A DNA stretch of 64,000 nt from Streptomyces cellulosae (GTDB taxonomy: Bacteria; Actinomycetota; Actinomycetes; Streptomycetales; Streptomycetaceae), in contig NZ_JOEV01000025.1 in the NCBI RefSeq assembly GCF_000721105.1, forward strand, positions 310,001 to 374,000, in the 5' to 3' direction. This document shows positions 43,117-52,921 of the stretch, piece by piece. The notes under the pieces are model-generated. The model was given only the letters and a program-made list of their open reading frames with translations. It was not told the origin of the DNA and searched no databases. Each line of letters begins with the position of its first letter. Within the stretch, counting starts at the first letter, position 1. Both the position numbers and the translations under genes were made by a program.

Positions 43117-44367
43117 TCAGGAGGCCGGTCCCGTCCAGCCCGCCGCCACGTGCCCGAGACGCACGCGCTGCGGATGGTCGCCCACCGGCACCGACACCGT
43201 CTTCTGCCCGGTGGCGAAGTCGATGGCGGTGACCTGGTCGGCGCCGCTCTCGGAGACGACACAGCTCTTGCCGTCACCGCTCACCGTGGCCCAGTACGGC
43301 TTGGACGCGGGCACGAGCGGGCCCTCCTTGAGGGTGGCGCGGTCCACGACGGTCGCGTAGTCGTCCATCGTCCCCGCCACACACAGCTTGCTGCCGTCCG
43401 GCTTCATCGAGAGGCCGTGGTGACGCGAGTCGTTGACCATCGTGGTGCGGTCGTCGCTGGTCGCCGGGTTCTTCGGCAGCGTCTTCGTGCGGGTGATCTT
43501 GTCGGAGGCGATGTCGTACTCGAAGAAGCCGTTGAAGAACGACACCTGGAAGTACAGCTTGGACTCGTCGGGGGAGAAGACGGCCGGCCGGACCGCGTCG
43601 GAGTAGTCGGTGAGGCCGATCGCGTCCAGCCGCTCCCGCATGTCGATGACCTTGACCTGCTTGTAGGTCGTGGCGTCGACGACGGTGATGTGCCGGTCGC
43701 CCTTCGTCCAGTCCAGCCACGGGGCGTCGGTCGCGGTGTTCACGTCGCCGATGGCCATGTTCCAGATGTACTTGCCGTCACTGGTGAAGATGTTCTCGTG
43801 CGGCTTGTCGCCCGTGGCGAACGACCCGAGTTGCTTTCCCGTGGTGATGTCCAGGACGTGCACGGTGTTGCCGGTCGAGGCCGAGACCGCGACCCGCTTG
43901 CCGTCGGGGGAGACCGCCATGTGGTCGGCGCGGTAACCCGATACGGGAAAACGCCAGTTGACGGCCCCGGTGGCCAGGTTGATCGAGACCACGTCGGCGA
44001 AGCTCGGGCGCGAGACGACCACCGAGGTGCCGTCCGGGGTGGAGTACATGTCGTCGGCGAACTGGTCGTGGCCCTCGCCGACGGTGTTGCGGACGGTCAT
44101 GAAGGCGATCCACCGGATCGGGTCGGCGTTGATCTCCGCCATCCGCTGGGTCTTGTCGGGGATCACATTGACGCGGCCGATCTTCGCGAAGTCCCCGCTG
44201 GACTTGATGACATCGGCGGTGCCGTCCCAGTTGTTGCCGACGAACATCACCTCGCGCAGGGCGGCGGAGGTGTCCGGGGCGGCGGCGGTGGCGGTAGCGG
44301 GAACGGTGAGGGTCAGGGCGAGGGCGGCGGCTACGGAGCACAGGTGCCTGGGTCTGATGGCAGGCAT
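43117..44367 (-). CDS. Secreted YncE-like beta-propeller protein
   Basis: Protein of 416 residues with a signal peptide (SVAAALALTLTVPATATAAA). The rest is repeated beta-propeller blades of the YncE/lactonase type: DDMYSTPDGTSVVVSRPSFA, HMAVSPDGKRVAVSASTGN, VHVLDITTGKQLGSFATGDK, AVFSPDESKLYFQVSFFNG, LSMKPDGSKLCVAGTMDD, VSGDGKSCVVSESGADQV. No enzymatic motif is recognisable. Divergent TetR gene with a palindrome between, so probably TetR-controlled. ATG at 44367. Confidence 0.82.
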   Translation of the reverse strand: MPAIRPRHLCSVAAALALTLTVPATATAAAPDTSAALREVMFVGNNWDGTADVIKSSGDFAKIGRVNVIPDKTQRMAEINADPIRWIAFMTVRNTVGEGHDQFADDMYSTPDGTSVVVSRPSFADVVSINLATGAVNWRFPVSGYRADHMAVSPDGKRVAVSASTGNTVHVLDITTGKQLGSFATGDKPHENIFTSDGKYIWNMAIGDVNTATDAPWLDWTKGDRHITVVDATTYKQVKVIDMRERLDAIGLTDYSDAVRPAVFSPDESKLYFQVSFFNGFFEYDIASDKITRTKTLPKNPATSDDRTTMVNDSRHHGLSMKPDGSKLCVAGTMDDYATVVDRATLKEGPLVPASKPYWATVSGDGKSCVVSESGADQVTAIDFATGQKTVSVPVGDHPQRVRLGHVAAGWTGPAS

Positions 44368-44472
44368 GACTGCTCCCTTCCTCTGCTAGGGGCTGGGCAG
44401 GGACATGTGCGGCTCGTCATGGGCATGCCAAAATGGCATCGAAGAACTGAACACGTTTGGTTTCAGAGTTAA

Positions 44473-44488
44473 CTTACTGCAAAGTAAG
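44473..44488. promoter_or_regulatory. Candidate TetR operator
   Basis: CTTACT-GCAA-AGTAAG is a perfect 6+4+6 inverted repeat in an AT-rich part of the 210-base divergent region between the beta-propeller gene and the TetR gene. Its position suits repression of both. Confidence 0.55.
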
Positions 44489-44577
44489 GAAGGGAGGCCC
44501 TTCTCCACAAGAGTGCGTACACGACAAAATCAGTGTTCGAACGGAGCGTCCGACGGTCGGGCGGGACAGGAGGCGCG

Positions 44578-45243
44578 GTGACGGGCAGGCTCAGGGCGCC
44601 GACCGGCCGTTACGGCGGCAAGACGGCCGAGGAGCGGCAGGCCGAGCGGCGTCGGCGCTTCCTGGACGCCGCCCTCCAGCTCTTCGGCGACACCCCTGGC
44701 TACCGCGCCACCACCGTCGCCGCGCTCAGCGAGGCCGCGGGCCTGTCCACGCGCCAGTTCTACGAGGAGTTCCGCACCCTCGAGGACGTCCTGGCCGCTC
44801 TCCACCTCGAGGTCAACGCCTGGGCCGAGCAGGCGGTCGTGGCCGCCGTGGCCGGCGCGGAGAACCTCCCGCTCGCCGAGCGCGTCGCGGCGATCTTCCA
44901 CGCGTACGCCGCGAACGTCACCGGCGACCCTCGCCGCATCCGCATCACCTTCGTCGAGATCATCGGCGTCAGCCCGCGCCTGGAGGAGCAGCGTCTGGCC
45001 CGCCGCGCCCGCTGGGTCGACCTGGTGTGCGCGGAGGCCGAGGCCGCCGTGGCGCGCGGGGAGGCGGCGCCCCGTGACTACCGGCTCGCCGCGGCGGCGT
45101 TCATCGGAAGCGTCAATGGACTGCTCCACGACTGGAACGCCGGGTGGGTGCACGCCACGCTCGACGAGGTCGTCGAGGAACTGGTCCGGCAGCTGCTGGG
45201 GATCCTGCGGCCCCCGGGGTGGGAGCCGCCGCCCGGCGCCTGA
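44578..45243 (+). CDS. TetR-family transcriptional regulator
   Basis: Protein of 221 residues. The HTH lies at about residues 22-68: RRFLDAALQLFGDTPGYRAT, TVAALSEAAGLSTRQFYEEF, then RTLEDVLAALH. A helical ligand-binding domain of normal length follows. GTG at 44578 chosen because AGGAGG lies four bases upstream; an ATG 45 bases earlier in the same frame has no such site. The divergent secreted beta-propeller gene and the intervening dyad are its likely targets. Confidence 0.88.
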   Translation: MTGRLRAPTGRYGGKTAEERQAERRRRFLDAALQLFGDTPGYRATTVAALSEAAGLSTRQFYEEFRTLEDVLAALHLEVNAWAEQAVVAAVAGAENLPLAERVAAIFHAYAANVTGDPRRIRITFVEIIGVSPRLEEQRLARRARWVDLVCAEAEAAVARGEAAPRDYRLAAAAFIGSVNGLLHDWNAGWVHATLDEVVEELVRQLLGILRPPGWEPPPGA

Positions 45244-45359
45244 CGAGGACTGCCGGTTCCGCCCGGGCTACGGGATGGCAGCCGTCAGGGCGCCTCGCGG
45301 ATGGATCAGGCCGGGCTCGCGGGCCCTGGCACCGCGCCTTGGCGGGCAGTATCTGGCTC

Positions 45360-46595
45360 CCGAGGCTGTTCCCCGCCTTCCGTACCGGGGTGATGCCGTC
45401 GTCGGCGCGGATGCGCGCGCCCAGCGCCTCGGCCCGCTCCCGGCATCCGGTGTCGCGGGTGGCGCGCACGAGAGCCGAGCTCAGCGCGTCGGCGGTCAGA
45501 CGGCGCAACGGCGGCGCGGCCGGCGCCACGCCCAGGCCGACCAGCCGTGCCGCCGAGAACCCCTCGTCGAACTGGACCGGCACCGGCACCGCGGGCGCCC
45601 CGGCCCGCAGACCGGCCGCGGTCGTCCCCGCCCCGGCGTGATGGACCACCGCCGCCATCCGCGGGAAGAGCGCGGAGTGGGGAACCTCGTCGATGGTCAG
45701 CATGTCGTCGCCGGTGGCCGTGAGGCCGGCCCAGCCGCGCTGCACCACCCCGCGCAGCCCGGCCGCCCGCAGGGCGCGCACGATCTCGGCGCCCAGCCGC
45801 TCCGGGTCGGGCACGGTCGCGCTGCCCAGCCCCGCGAAGACCGGCGCCGGCCCGGCGCCGAGGAAGTCCCGCAGCCGCGGCGGGAGCTGGACGTCAGCGT
45901 CGTACGGCCACCAGTAACCCGTCACGTCCAGGCCCGGCCGCCAGTCCCGCGGCCGGACGACCACCAGCGGGCTGAAGCCATGGCACACCGGCCGGCCCTG
46001 CCGCTCCCGGGGACCGCAGAGCCGCGGCGGAACGGACGCGGGGCAGGCCCAGACGGTGCCGTACCGCCGGGACGGCGGCGGCGAAGACCTGCTCGACCGC
46101 GAGACTCACCCCCACCCCGGCACCCGGTTGCCGAGAGCGCCCCAGGAGCCGACGCCCAGCATCGGCGGCAGGAACTCCCGGGTGGGCGCGAGAGGTTGGA
46201 GATGAGCCCCCAGACTCGGCAGGAACAGCCCCTCGGCCACGGCGTGGCCCAGCGGGCCGACGGACGCGGCGAGGAGCAGCGCGTCGCTGGTGCGGGCGGC
46301 TGCCACGAGGTCGTCGGTCATCCGCCCGGCCGGCGCCGGCGCCATCGCGACCACCCGCACCAGCTTCCCGACCCCGGCCGCGCTGCGGTGGAGCCCCCGC
46401 CCGCGTGAGGACTCCAGCTCCGCCCGCGGGTCCACCGGCAACGGATGGAATCACACCCCGCCCCGGCCGCCAGCGGCCCGAAGCGGGCGTGGGTGACCAG
46501 GGTGACCTCGTGTCCGGCGCGGGCGAGGCCGTGGCCCAGTCCGGTGTACGGGGCCACGTCGCCCGGGATCCCGCCGTCATGATCGCTACGCGCAC
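45360..46595 (-). pseudogene. Frameshifted GT1 glycosyltransferase
   Basis: The full length of a GT1 enzyme can be followed only by changing frame several times. It starts at GTG 46595 with VRVAIMTAGS, moves to a second frame for GDVAPYTGLGHGLARAGHEV, to a third for MTDDLVAAARTSDALLLAAS and LPSLGAHLQPLAP, back to the first for SLAVEQVFAAAVPAVRHRLG, then to a long intact C-lobe (WRPGLDVTGYWWPYD, FPRMAAVVHHAGAGTTAAGL, PVPVQFDEGFSAARL). At least three frame changes are needed. It is a paralogue of the intact gene at 41899-43113. Confidence 0.85.
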
Positions 46596-46871
46596 AACGG
46601 CCAGTATGCGGCGGAACCCGCTCCCCGGGGGCGAACGCCCCGGCTGTCGCCGGAGCACAGGACTCCGGGTCCGCGAGGACGCGACGGTCGCCCGGCGCCG
46701 GCCGGAGCCTGGAGAGGGCCTTCGGAAACCGAGCTGCCGTGATCCACTCCTGCGCTGATTCGACGGGATCGCCCAGGCGCACGGCAGTTGTCCGCGGGCC
46801 GCTGCCCGGTGGTGCTCCACCTCGGCGCCAGTCACGGCCCACGACGAGCCCAACCTCCTCCGCCTGTTCGT

Positions 46872-47237
46872 CTACTCGTCCCAGGCCTGGACCATGGTCT
46901 GCTGGACGATCTTCCCGTCCCGCAGGGTCAGCATCGACTCGGAGAGGACGTGTACCCCGTCGGGGTACACGCAGGACTCGCTGAAGGCGGCCCGGTCGCC
47001 CTGCACGACACAGTTCTCCAGCTTGTGCGTCATGTCACGGCTGCACACGTCGTCGAGCATCCGGGCGATCTCCTCCCGGCCGTGCAGCACCTTGGGATGG
47101 CTGGGCTGGGTGTTGCGGTCCACGATCCGCATCTCGGCGTCGTCCGCGTAGAGCGACACCAGGGTCTGGGCGATCGGTCCTTCGATGCCCCGGCGCAGCA
47201 TGTCGGTGTCGAAGCGGGAGCCTGTCTCGGTGCCCAT
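46872..47237 (-). CDS. SnoaL/NTF2-like protein
   Basis: Protein of 121 residues with the helix-then-curved-sheet pattern of SnoaL-like proteins: LVSLYADDAEMRIVDRNTQP, HGREEIARMLDDVCSRDMTH, AAFSESCVYPDGVHV, LRDGKIVQQTMVQAWDE. ATG at 47237 has AAGGAGG six bases upstream. Related proteins are small isomerases, cyclases or ligand binders; no specific activity can be named. Confidence 0.8.
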   Translation of the reverse strand: MGTETGSRFDTDMLRRGIEGPIAQTLVSLYADDAEMRIVDRNTQPSHPKVLHGREEIARMLDDVCSRDMTHKLENCVVQGDRAAFSESCVYPDGVHVLSESMLTLRDGKIVQQTMVQAWDE

Positions 47238-47408
47238 GACGAACCTCCTTCGAGGCCACGGCCCGACGAGGAGCGGTCCGTTGCGTGCCTCCCTCAAAGA
47301 CTCCTCCGCCCCGGCCGCCTCGGCAAGCGCGGTGCGAACGCTCGGTCCGACGGGTGAGCGGCGTGCGCGACCCGTGTCCGGCGCGGAACCGAGGGCGTTG
47401 CTGAAAGC

Positions 47409-47618
47409 ATGAACTCAACTCGACGTATCGCCGCCGCCGTCGGTCTCGCCGTCGGCGTCATCGGCCTGGCCGCCCCGCTCGTCCAGGCCGCGGAGACCAC
47501 TGCCCCGGACGCCGGCGAACTGAGCCCCTTCACCCGGTTCGACCCGCTCGGCGCGAACGACATCCCCGCGGCGCACCGGAGCGACGTCGTGCGGATCTCA
47601 CAGCACTGGCCGCGGTAG
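47409..47618 (+). CDS. Small secreted peptide
   Basis: Precursor of 69 residues: signal peptide with RR and a hydrophobic core (RRIAAAVGLAVGVIGLAAPL, cleavage near VQAAE) followed by about 42 mature residues (ELSPFTRFDPLGANDIPAAH) with no Cys. Weak ribosome site. A hairpin terminator lies downstream at 47720. Function unknown. Confidence 0.55.
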   Translation: MNSTRRIAAAVGLAVGVIGLAAPLVQAAETTAPDAGELSPFTRFDPLGANDIPAAHRSDVVRISQHWPR

Positions 47619-47719
47619 ACCGCGTCCGCGTCCATGAGCTGAAGACCACCGCGGCAGCTCGCCGGCCTCGTCGCCCCGGCCATCGGGCTGCTGTCCGCCG
47701 TCCACCGCCCGCACCGTCG

Positions 47720-47756
47720 AGGGCCGCCCAGCGCCTGCCGCAGGCGGGGCGGCCCT
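47720..47756. terminator. Two-tier hairpin terminator between convergent genes
   Basis: A perfect ten-base outer stem (agggccgccc/gggcggccct) encloses a six-base inner stem (cgcctg/caggcg). It lies between the small secreted peptide gene and the ABC exporter gene and can serve both strands. Confidence 0.75.
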
Positions 47757-47790
47757 GTTCGTCGTCCGGTGGGTCGTCCCGCGTCGCCGC

Positions 47791-49545
47791 TCAGTCGTTC
47801 GTCGCCAGGAACTGCGTCGCCGCCAGCTCCGCGTACAGCGGGTCCGCGCCCACCAGTTCACGGTGCGTGCCCACCGCGCGCACCCGGCCCGCGTCCATCA
47901 CCACGATCCGGTCGGCCATCGTCACCGTGGACAGCCGGTGCGCGACGACCAGCACCGTGGTCGTCCGGGCCACGTCCGCCACCGTGTCCCGGAGCGCCGC
48001 CTCGTTCACCGCGTCCAGCTGCGAGGTCGCCTCGTCCAGGAGCAGCAGCCGGGGGCGGCGCAGCAGGGCGCGGGCGATGGCGACGCGCTGGCGTTCGCCT
48101 CCCGAGAGCTTGGTGCCGCGGTGCCCCACCAGGGTGTCCAGACCGTGGGGCAGCTTGGCGACCAGACCGTCCAGCCGGGTCGTCTTCACGACCCGCGCCA
48201 GGGCGTCCTGGTCGGCGTCGGGATGGCCGAGCAGCAGGTTGTCCCGCAGGGAACCCGACAGCACCGGGGCGTCCTGCTCCACGTACCCGATCGCGGAACG
48301 CAGGTGGGCCAGTTCCCAGTCGGTCAGGTCCCGGCCGTCCAGGGTGATCACCCCGGACTCGGGGTCGTAGAACCGCTCGATGAGCGAGAAGACGGTGGTC
48401 TTGCCGGCGCCGGACGGGCCGACGAACGCGGTCATGCCCTGCGCGGGCACGGCGAACGTCACCCCGTGGTGGACGTACGGCAGGTCGTCGGCGTACCGGA
48501 AACGCACGTCGGTGAAGGCGACCGCGGCGGGCTCGGCACCGGGGGAGGGCAGCGGCGCGGGTCGGGAGACCGGTTCGGCGGGCAGCCGCAGGGCCTCCTG
48601 GATGCGGGCCAGGGCGGCGGCACCGGTCTGGTACTGGGTGACCGCGCCGACGACCTGCTGGATCGGCGACATGAGGTAGAAGACGTACAGCAGGAACGCG
48701 ACCAGCGTGCCCACATCGATGGCGCCGGTCGCGACCCGGGCCCCGCCGACCGCGAGCACCGTGATGAACGCGATCTGCATCGCCAGGCCGGCCGTGTTGC
48801 CCGCCGCGGCCGACCACTTGGCGGCGCGCACGCTCTGCCGCCACGACTCCTCGGCGGCCGCGTGCAGCGTACGTTCCTCCCGGTGTTCGGCGCCGGACGC
48901 CTTCACCGTGCGCAGCGCGCCCAGGATCCGCTCCAGCGAGGCGCCCATCACCCCGACCGCGTTCTGCGCCTGCCGGCTGGCCCGGTTGATGCGCGGCACG
49001 ATCAGGCCGAGGACGGTGCCCGCGGCCAGGATCACCGCGAGCGTGACCCCGAGCAGCACCGGGTCCACCAGGCCCATCATCACCACCGTCGCCACGAGCG
49101 TGAGCCCGCCGGTGCCCAGGCCCACGAGCGAGTCGGTGGTCACCTCCCGCAGCAGGGTGGTGTCCGAGGTGATCCGGGCCATCAGGTCGCCCGGCTCGGT
49201 GCGGTCCACGGCCGCTATCCTCAGCCGCAGCAGATACGAGGACAGCGCGCGCCGCGCGCCGAGCACCACCGACTCCGCGGTGCGCCGCAGCACGTACGAA
49301 CCCAGCGCTCCCAGCGCCGTGTTGGCGACCACCAGGCCCGACATGGCGAGCAGCGCGCCGGTGATGGTGCGATCGTGCGCGAGGTCGTCGATCAACTCCC
49401 GTGCGATCAAAGGCAACAGAAGCCCGGTGGCGCCCGTGAGCAGGGACAGCACCGCACCCGCGAGCAGGGCCCACCGGTGCGGCCGTACGTAACCGAGCAG
49501 GAGCCGCCACGTGGGCGACTCCTCCTCCGTGCTGACGTTGCTCAC
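47791..49545 (-). CDS. ABC exporter, fused permease-ATPase (multidrug/lipid type)
   Basis: Half-transporter of 584 residues. The membrane domain (about 10-310) has six helices ([60 protein letters not shown]). The ATPase follows: Walker [12 protein letters not shown]-loop [11 protein letters not shown], signature [15 protein letters not shown], Walker [14 protein letters not shown]-loop VVAHRLS. No peptidase domain. GTG at 49545 with AAGGAG upstream. It probably acts as a homodimer; substrate unknown. Not adjacent to a biosynthetic gene. Confidence 0.92.
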   Translation of the reverse strand: MSNVSTEEESPTWRLLLGYVRPHRWALLAGAVLSLLTGATGLLLPLIARELIDDLAHDRTITGALLAMSGLVVANTALGALGSYVLRRTAESVVLGARRALSSYLLRLRIAAVDRTEPGDLMARITSDTTLLREVTTDSLVGLGTGGLTLVATVVMMGLVDPVLLGVTLAVILAAGTVLGLIVPRINRASRQAQNAVGVMGASLERILGALRTVKASGAEHREERTLHAAAEESWRQSVRAAKWSAAAGNTAGLAMQIAFITVLAVGGARVATGAIDVGTLVAFLLYVFYLMSPIQQVVGAVTQYQTGAAALARIQEALRLPAEPVSRPAPLPSPGAEPAAVAFTDVRFRYADDLPYVHHGVTFAVPAQGMTAFVGPSGAGKTTVFSLIERFYDPESGVITLDGRDLTDWELAHLRSAIGYVEQDAPVLSGSLRDNLLLGHPDADQDALARVVKTTRLDGLVAKLPHGLDTLVGHRGTKLSGGERQRVAIARALLRRPRLLLLDEATSQLDAVNEAALRDTVADVARTTTVLVVAHRLSTVTMADRIVVMDAGRVRAVGTHRELVGADPLYAELAATQFLATND

Positions 49546-49708
49546 GGCACTCCTTGTGACCTGCGGCGGGCGGAGCACTCAGGCTACGTCGGCATCGGAC
49601 ACGGCTCGGCCGGTCCCGGGACGACCGGCGTCTCGTGATGTCATGCCGTTACCGATCAGTCCCGCGTAGGGTCGGGGCAGGGACGGACATGAGGAAGGGG
49701 CCGACACC

Positions 49709-50797
49709 ATGGCGCAGGAAGTACGCGGCGTGATCGCACCGGGCAAGGACGAGCCGGTGCGGGTGGAGACGATCGTCGTGCCGGATCCGGGGCCGGGCGA
49801 GGCCGTGGTCCAGGTGCAGGCCTGCGGGGTGTGTCACACCGATCTGCACTACAAGCAGGGCGGCATCAGCGACGACTTCCCGTTCCTGCTCGGCCACGAG
49901 GCCGCGGGTGTGGTGGAGGCGGTCGGGGACGGGGTCACCGATGTCGCCCCCGGCGATTTTGTGATCCTCAACTGGCGGGCGGTCTGCGGGAAGTGCCGGG
50001 CCTGCCTGCGAGGACGGCCCTGGTACTGCTTCGACACCCACAACGCCGACCAGAAGATGACGCTGGCCGCCACCGGCCAGGAACTCTCCCCGGCCCTCGG
50101 TATCGGGGCGTTCGCCGAGAAGACGCTGGTCGCGGCCGGACAGTGCACCAAGGTGGACCCGTCGGTCTCGGCCGCGGTGGCCGGGCTGCTGGGCTGCGGG
50201 GTGATGGCCGGCATCGGCGCCGCGATCAACACCGGGCAGGTCGGCCGCGGTGACACGGTCGCCGTGATCGGCTGCGGAGGAGTGGGGGACGCGGCGATCG
50301 CCGGGGCGAACCTGGCGGGCGCGGCGAAGATCATCGCGGTGGACATCGACGACCGCAAACTGGAGACCGCCCGCACCATGGGCGCCACCCACACGGTCAA
50401 CTCCCGCGAGAGCGATCCGGTCGACGCGATCCGGGAGCTGACGGGCGGCTTCGGGGCGGACGTCGTCATCGAGGCGGTCGGTCGCCCGGAGACCTACAAG
50501 CAGGCCTTCTACGCCCGGGACCTGGCCGGCACGGTCGTCCTGGTCGGCGTGCCCACCCCGGAGATGAAACTCGACCTGCCCCTGCTGGACGTGTTCGGCC
50601 GGGGCGGGGCGCTGAAGTCGTCCTGGTACGGCGACTGCCTGCCGAGCCGTGACTTCCCGATGCTGATCGACCTGCATCTGCAGGGCCGCCTGGACCTGGG
50701 AGCGTTCGTCACCGAGACCATCCAGCTCGACGAGGTGGAGAAGGCGTTCGAGCGGATGCACCACGGCGACGTACTGCGTTCGGTGGTGGTGCTGTGA
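49709..50797 (+). CDS. mscR: S-(hydroxymethyl)mycothiol dehydrogenase
   Basis: Zinc alcohol dehydrogenase of 362 residues that oxidises the formaldehyde-mycothiol adduct; it may also act as S-nitrosomycothiol reductase. Catalytic-zinc region [16 protein letters not shown] and GHEAAGVVE, the four-Cys structural zinc loop ([15 protein letters not shown]), the cofactor motif [14 protein letters not shown] and [12 protein letters not shown] are all present. MGATHTVN and [12 protein letters not shown] are typical of MscR. GAGGAAGGGG lies upstream of the ATG. The next gene (MBL fold) starts within its stop codon, a pairing often seen in Streptomyces. Confidence 0.92.
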   Translation: MAQEVRGVIAPGKDEPVRVETIVVPDPGPGEAVVQVQACGVCHTDLHYKQGGISDDFPFLLGHEAAGVVEAVGDGVTDVAPGDFVILNWRAVCGKCRACLRGRPWYCFDTHNADQKMTLAATGQELSPALGIGAFAEKTLVAAGQCTKVDPSVSAAVAGLLGCGVMAGIGAAINTGQVGRGDTVAVIGCGGVGDAAIAGANLAGAAKIIAVDIDDRKLETARTMGATHTVNSRESDPVDAIRELTGGFGADVVIEAVGRPETYKQAFYARDLAGTVVLVGVPTPEMKLDLPLLDVFGRGGALKSSWYGDCLPSRDFPMLIDLHLQGRLDLGAFVTETIQLDEVEKAFERMHHGDVLRSVVVL

Positions 50798-51426
50798 TGG
50801 CCTCCCGCATCGAACACCTCGTCACCGCGGGACAGTTCAGCCTCGACGGCGGCACCTGGGACGTGGACAACAACGTGTGGATCGTCGGCAACGACCACGA
50901 AGCGATCGTCATCGACGCCGCTCATGACGCCGACGCCATCGTCCAGGCCGTCGGCGACCGCCGGCTCACCGCGATCGTGTGCACCCACGCCCACAACGAC
51001 CACATCGACGCGGCCCCCGCCCTCGCCGAGCGCACCGGGGCCACCATCTGGCTGCACCCCGACGACCTGCCGCTGTGGAAGCAGACCCACCCCGACCGCG
51101 ACCCCGACGCCTGGCTCCAGGACGGTCAGGTCATCGAGGCGGCCGGCGCCGACCTGCGGGTCCTGCACACCCCCGGGCACGCGCCGGGCGCGGTCTGCCT
51201 GTACGAACCGGGCCTGTCCACCGTCTTCACCGGCGACACGCTCTTCCAGGGCGGCCCCGGCGCGACCGGCCGCTCCTACTCCCACTTCCCCACGATCATC
51301 ACCTCGATTCGTGAGCGCCTGCTCACCCTCCCGCCCGAGACCAAGGTGCTCACCGGTCACGGCGACCCGACCACCATCGGCGCGGAGGCCCCGCACCTGG
51401 ACGAATGGATCACCCGTGGCCACTGA
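50797..51426 (+). CDS. MBL-fold metallohydrolase (glyoxalase II-like)
   Basis: Protein of 209 residues with the metallo-beta-lactamase motif THAHNDHIDA (HxHxDH), then LHTPGHAPGAVCLY, VFTGDTLFQGG and a C-terminal LTGHGDPT. The ATG shares a base with the stop codon of mscR (TGATG), so the genes are coupled. It probably hydrolyses the thioester formed by the dehydrogenase, releasing formate and mycothiol; that is inference from the pairing. Confidence 0.9.
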   Translation: MASRIEHLVTAGQFSLDGGTWDVDNNVWIVGNDHEAIVIDAAHDADAIVQAVGDRRLTAIVCTHAHNDHIDAAPALAERTGATIWLHPDDLPLWKQTHPDRDPDAWLQDGQVIEAAGADLRVLHTPGHAPGAVCLYEPGLSTVFTGDTLFQGGPGATGRSYSHFPTIITSIRERLLTLPPETKVLTGHGDPTTIGAEAPHLDEWITRGH

Positions 51427-51814
51427 CGGACCCGAGACCACCACCCCCGACCCCGTCTTACGCGTGCACGGCGTCGGGGTCCTGCGCTGCGCCCCCGACG
51501 GCCCGCCCCTCGACAGCGAGAGTGCGGCCCTCGACCTGATCGGCGACGCGTTCGGACGGGACGCGCAAGTGGTCGCCGTACCCGCGGAACGAGTGGCGGA
51601 GGAATTCTTCCGGCTGCGGTCGGGGATCGCGGGCGCGGTCATGCAGAAGTTCGTGACCTACCGGCTGCGCCTCGCCGTCGTCGGGGACATCTCCGGGCAC
51701 GTGGCCGCGAGCACCGCCCTGCGCGACTTCGTCCACGAGACCAACCAGGGCGGCCACATCTGGTTCCTCCCGGACTTCGACGCCCTGGACGAGAGGCTGC
51801 GTACGACCGGGTGA
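51416..51814 (+). CDS. DUF4180-family protein with a TTA codon
   Basis: Protein of 132 residues. The DUF4180 pattern is seen in VLRCAPDGPPLDSESAALDL, VVAVPAERVAEEFFRLRSGI, AVMQKFVTYRLRLAVVGDIS and FVHETNQGGHIWFLPDFDAL. Function of the family is unknown. It overlaps the MBL gene by 11 bases, placing it in the mscR operon. Codon 15 (51458-51460) is TTA, the rare leucine codon read by the bldA tRNA, so its translation is probably developmentally limited. Confidence 0.85.
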   Translation: MATDGPETTTPDPVLRVHGVGVLRCAPDGPPLDSESAALDLIGDAFGRDAQVVAVPAERVAEEFFRLRSGIAGAVMQKFVTYRLRLAVVGDISGHVAASTALRDFVHETNQGGHIWFLPDFDALDERLRTTG

Positions 51815-51949
51815 TGTGACACCGGAGCCGGACGGCCCCGCGTACAGCACGACCGTAGAACACGCCCGTAAAACCCGTAAAAGACGACAGGAGTTGTCCG
51901 GATCACCCTCCATGCTCGAAGCAACAACCGGGCACACGGGAGGCAGGGC

Positions 51950-52864
51950 ATGTCACAGCCACTGAAGGGCAAGATCGCACTGGTCGCCGGGGCGACCCGC
52001 GGAGCCGGACGGGGCATCGCCGTGGAACTCGGCGCGGCGGGCGCGACCGTCTACGTCACCGGCCGCTCCACCCGGACCCGCCGCTCCGAGTACGACCGCC
52101 CCGAGACCATCGAGGACACCGCCGGCCTCGTCACCGAGGCCGGCGGCCACGGGATCGCCGTCCCGACCGACCACCTCGACCCCGCGCAGGTCCGCACCCT
52201 CGTCGACCGCATCGCCGACGAGCAGGGCCGCCTCGACATCCTCGTCAACGACATCTGGGGCGGCGAGAAGCTCTTCGCGTTCGACACCCCCGTCTGGGAG
52301 CACGATCTCGACAACGGGCTCAGGATCCTCCGGCTCGCCGTCGAGACACACGCGATCACCAGCCACCACGCCCTGCCCCTGCTGCTGCGCCACCCCGGCG
52401 GGCTGGTGGTCGAGATGACCGACGGCACCAGCGACTACAACCGCGACACCTACCGCGTCAACTTCTTCTACGACCTGGCCAAGACGTCCGTCCTGCGCAT
52501 GGCCTTCTCCCTCGGCCACGAACTCGGCCCGCGCGGCGCCACCGCCGTGGCGCTCACCCCGGGCTGGCTGCGCTCCGAGATGATGCTCGAACATTTCGGG
52601 GTGCGCGAGGACAACTGGGGCGACGCCCTCGAAAGCGTCCCCCACTTCGCCATCTCCGAGACACCGCGCTACGTCGGCCGCGCGGTCGCCGCCCTCGCCG
52701 CCGATCCCGACGTGGCACGGTGGAACGGCGCGTCCCTCTCCAGCGGCGGCCTCGCCCAGGAGTACGGGTTCACCGACCTCGACGGCAGCCGCCCCGACGC
52801 CTGGCGGTACCTGGTCGAGGTACAGGACGCGGGCAAGCCGGCGGACACGACGGGGTACCGGTGA
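51950..52864 (+). CDS. SDR-family oxidoreductase
   Basis: Short-chain dehydrogenase of 304 residues. Cofactor motif GKIALVAGATRGAGRGIAVE; TGRSTRTRRSEYDRP shows the basic loop favouring NADP; VNDIWGGE corresponds to the NNAG region; the catalytic pair is YDLAK. PGWLRSEMM follows. The insertion after strand 2 and long C-terminus match a subgroup annotated only as SDR. ATG at 51950 preceded by GGGAGGCAGGG. Substrate unknown. Confidence 0.88.
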   Translation: MSQPLKGKIALVAGATRGAGRGIAVELGAAGATVYVTGRSTRTRRSEYDRPETIEDTAGLVTEAGGHGIAVPTDHLDPAQVRTLVDRIADEQGRLDILVNDIWGGEKLFAFDTPVWEHDLDNGLRILRLAVETHAITSHHALPLLLRHPGGLVVEMTDGTSDYNRDTYRVNFFYDLAKTSVLRMAFSLGHELGPRGATAVALTPGWLRSEMMLEHFGVREDNWGDALESVPHFAISETPRYVGRAVAALAADPDVARWNGASLSSGGLAQEYGFTDLDGSRPDAWRYLVEVQDAGKPADTTGYR

Positions 52865-52921
52865 CGATCCTGTCCGCCTTGTCCGTGCCCAGGTGATCGT
52901 CGCGGGACTACCGTCGGCCCC

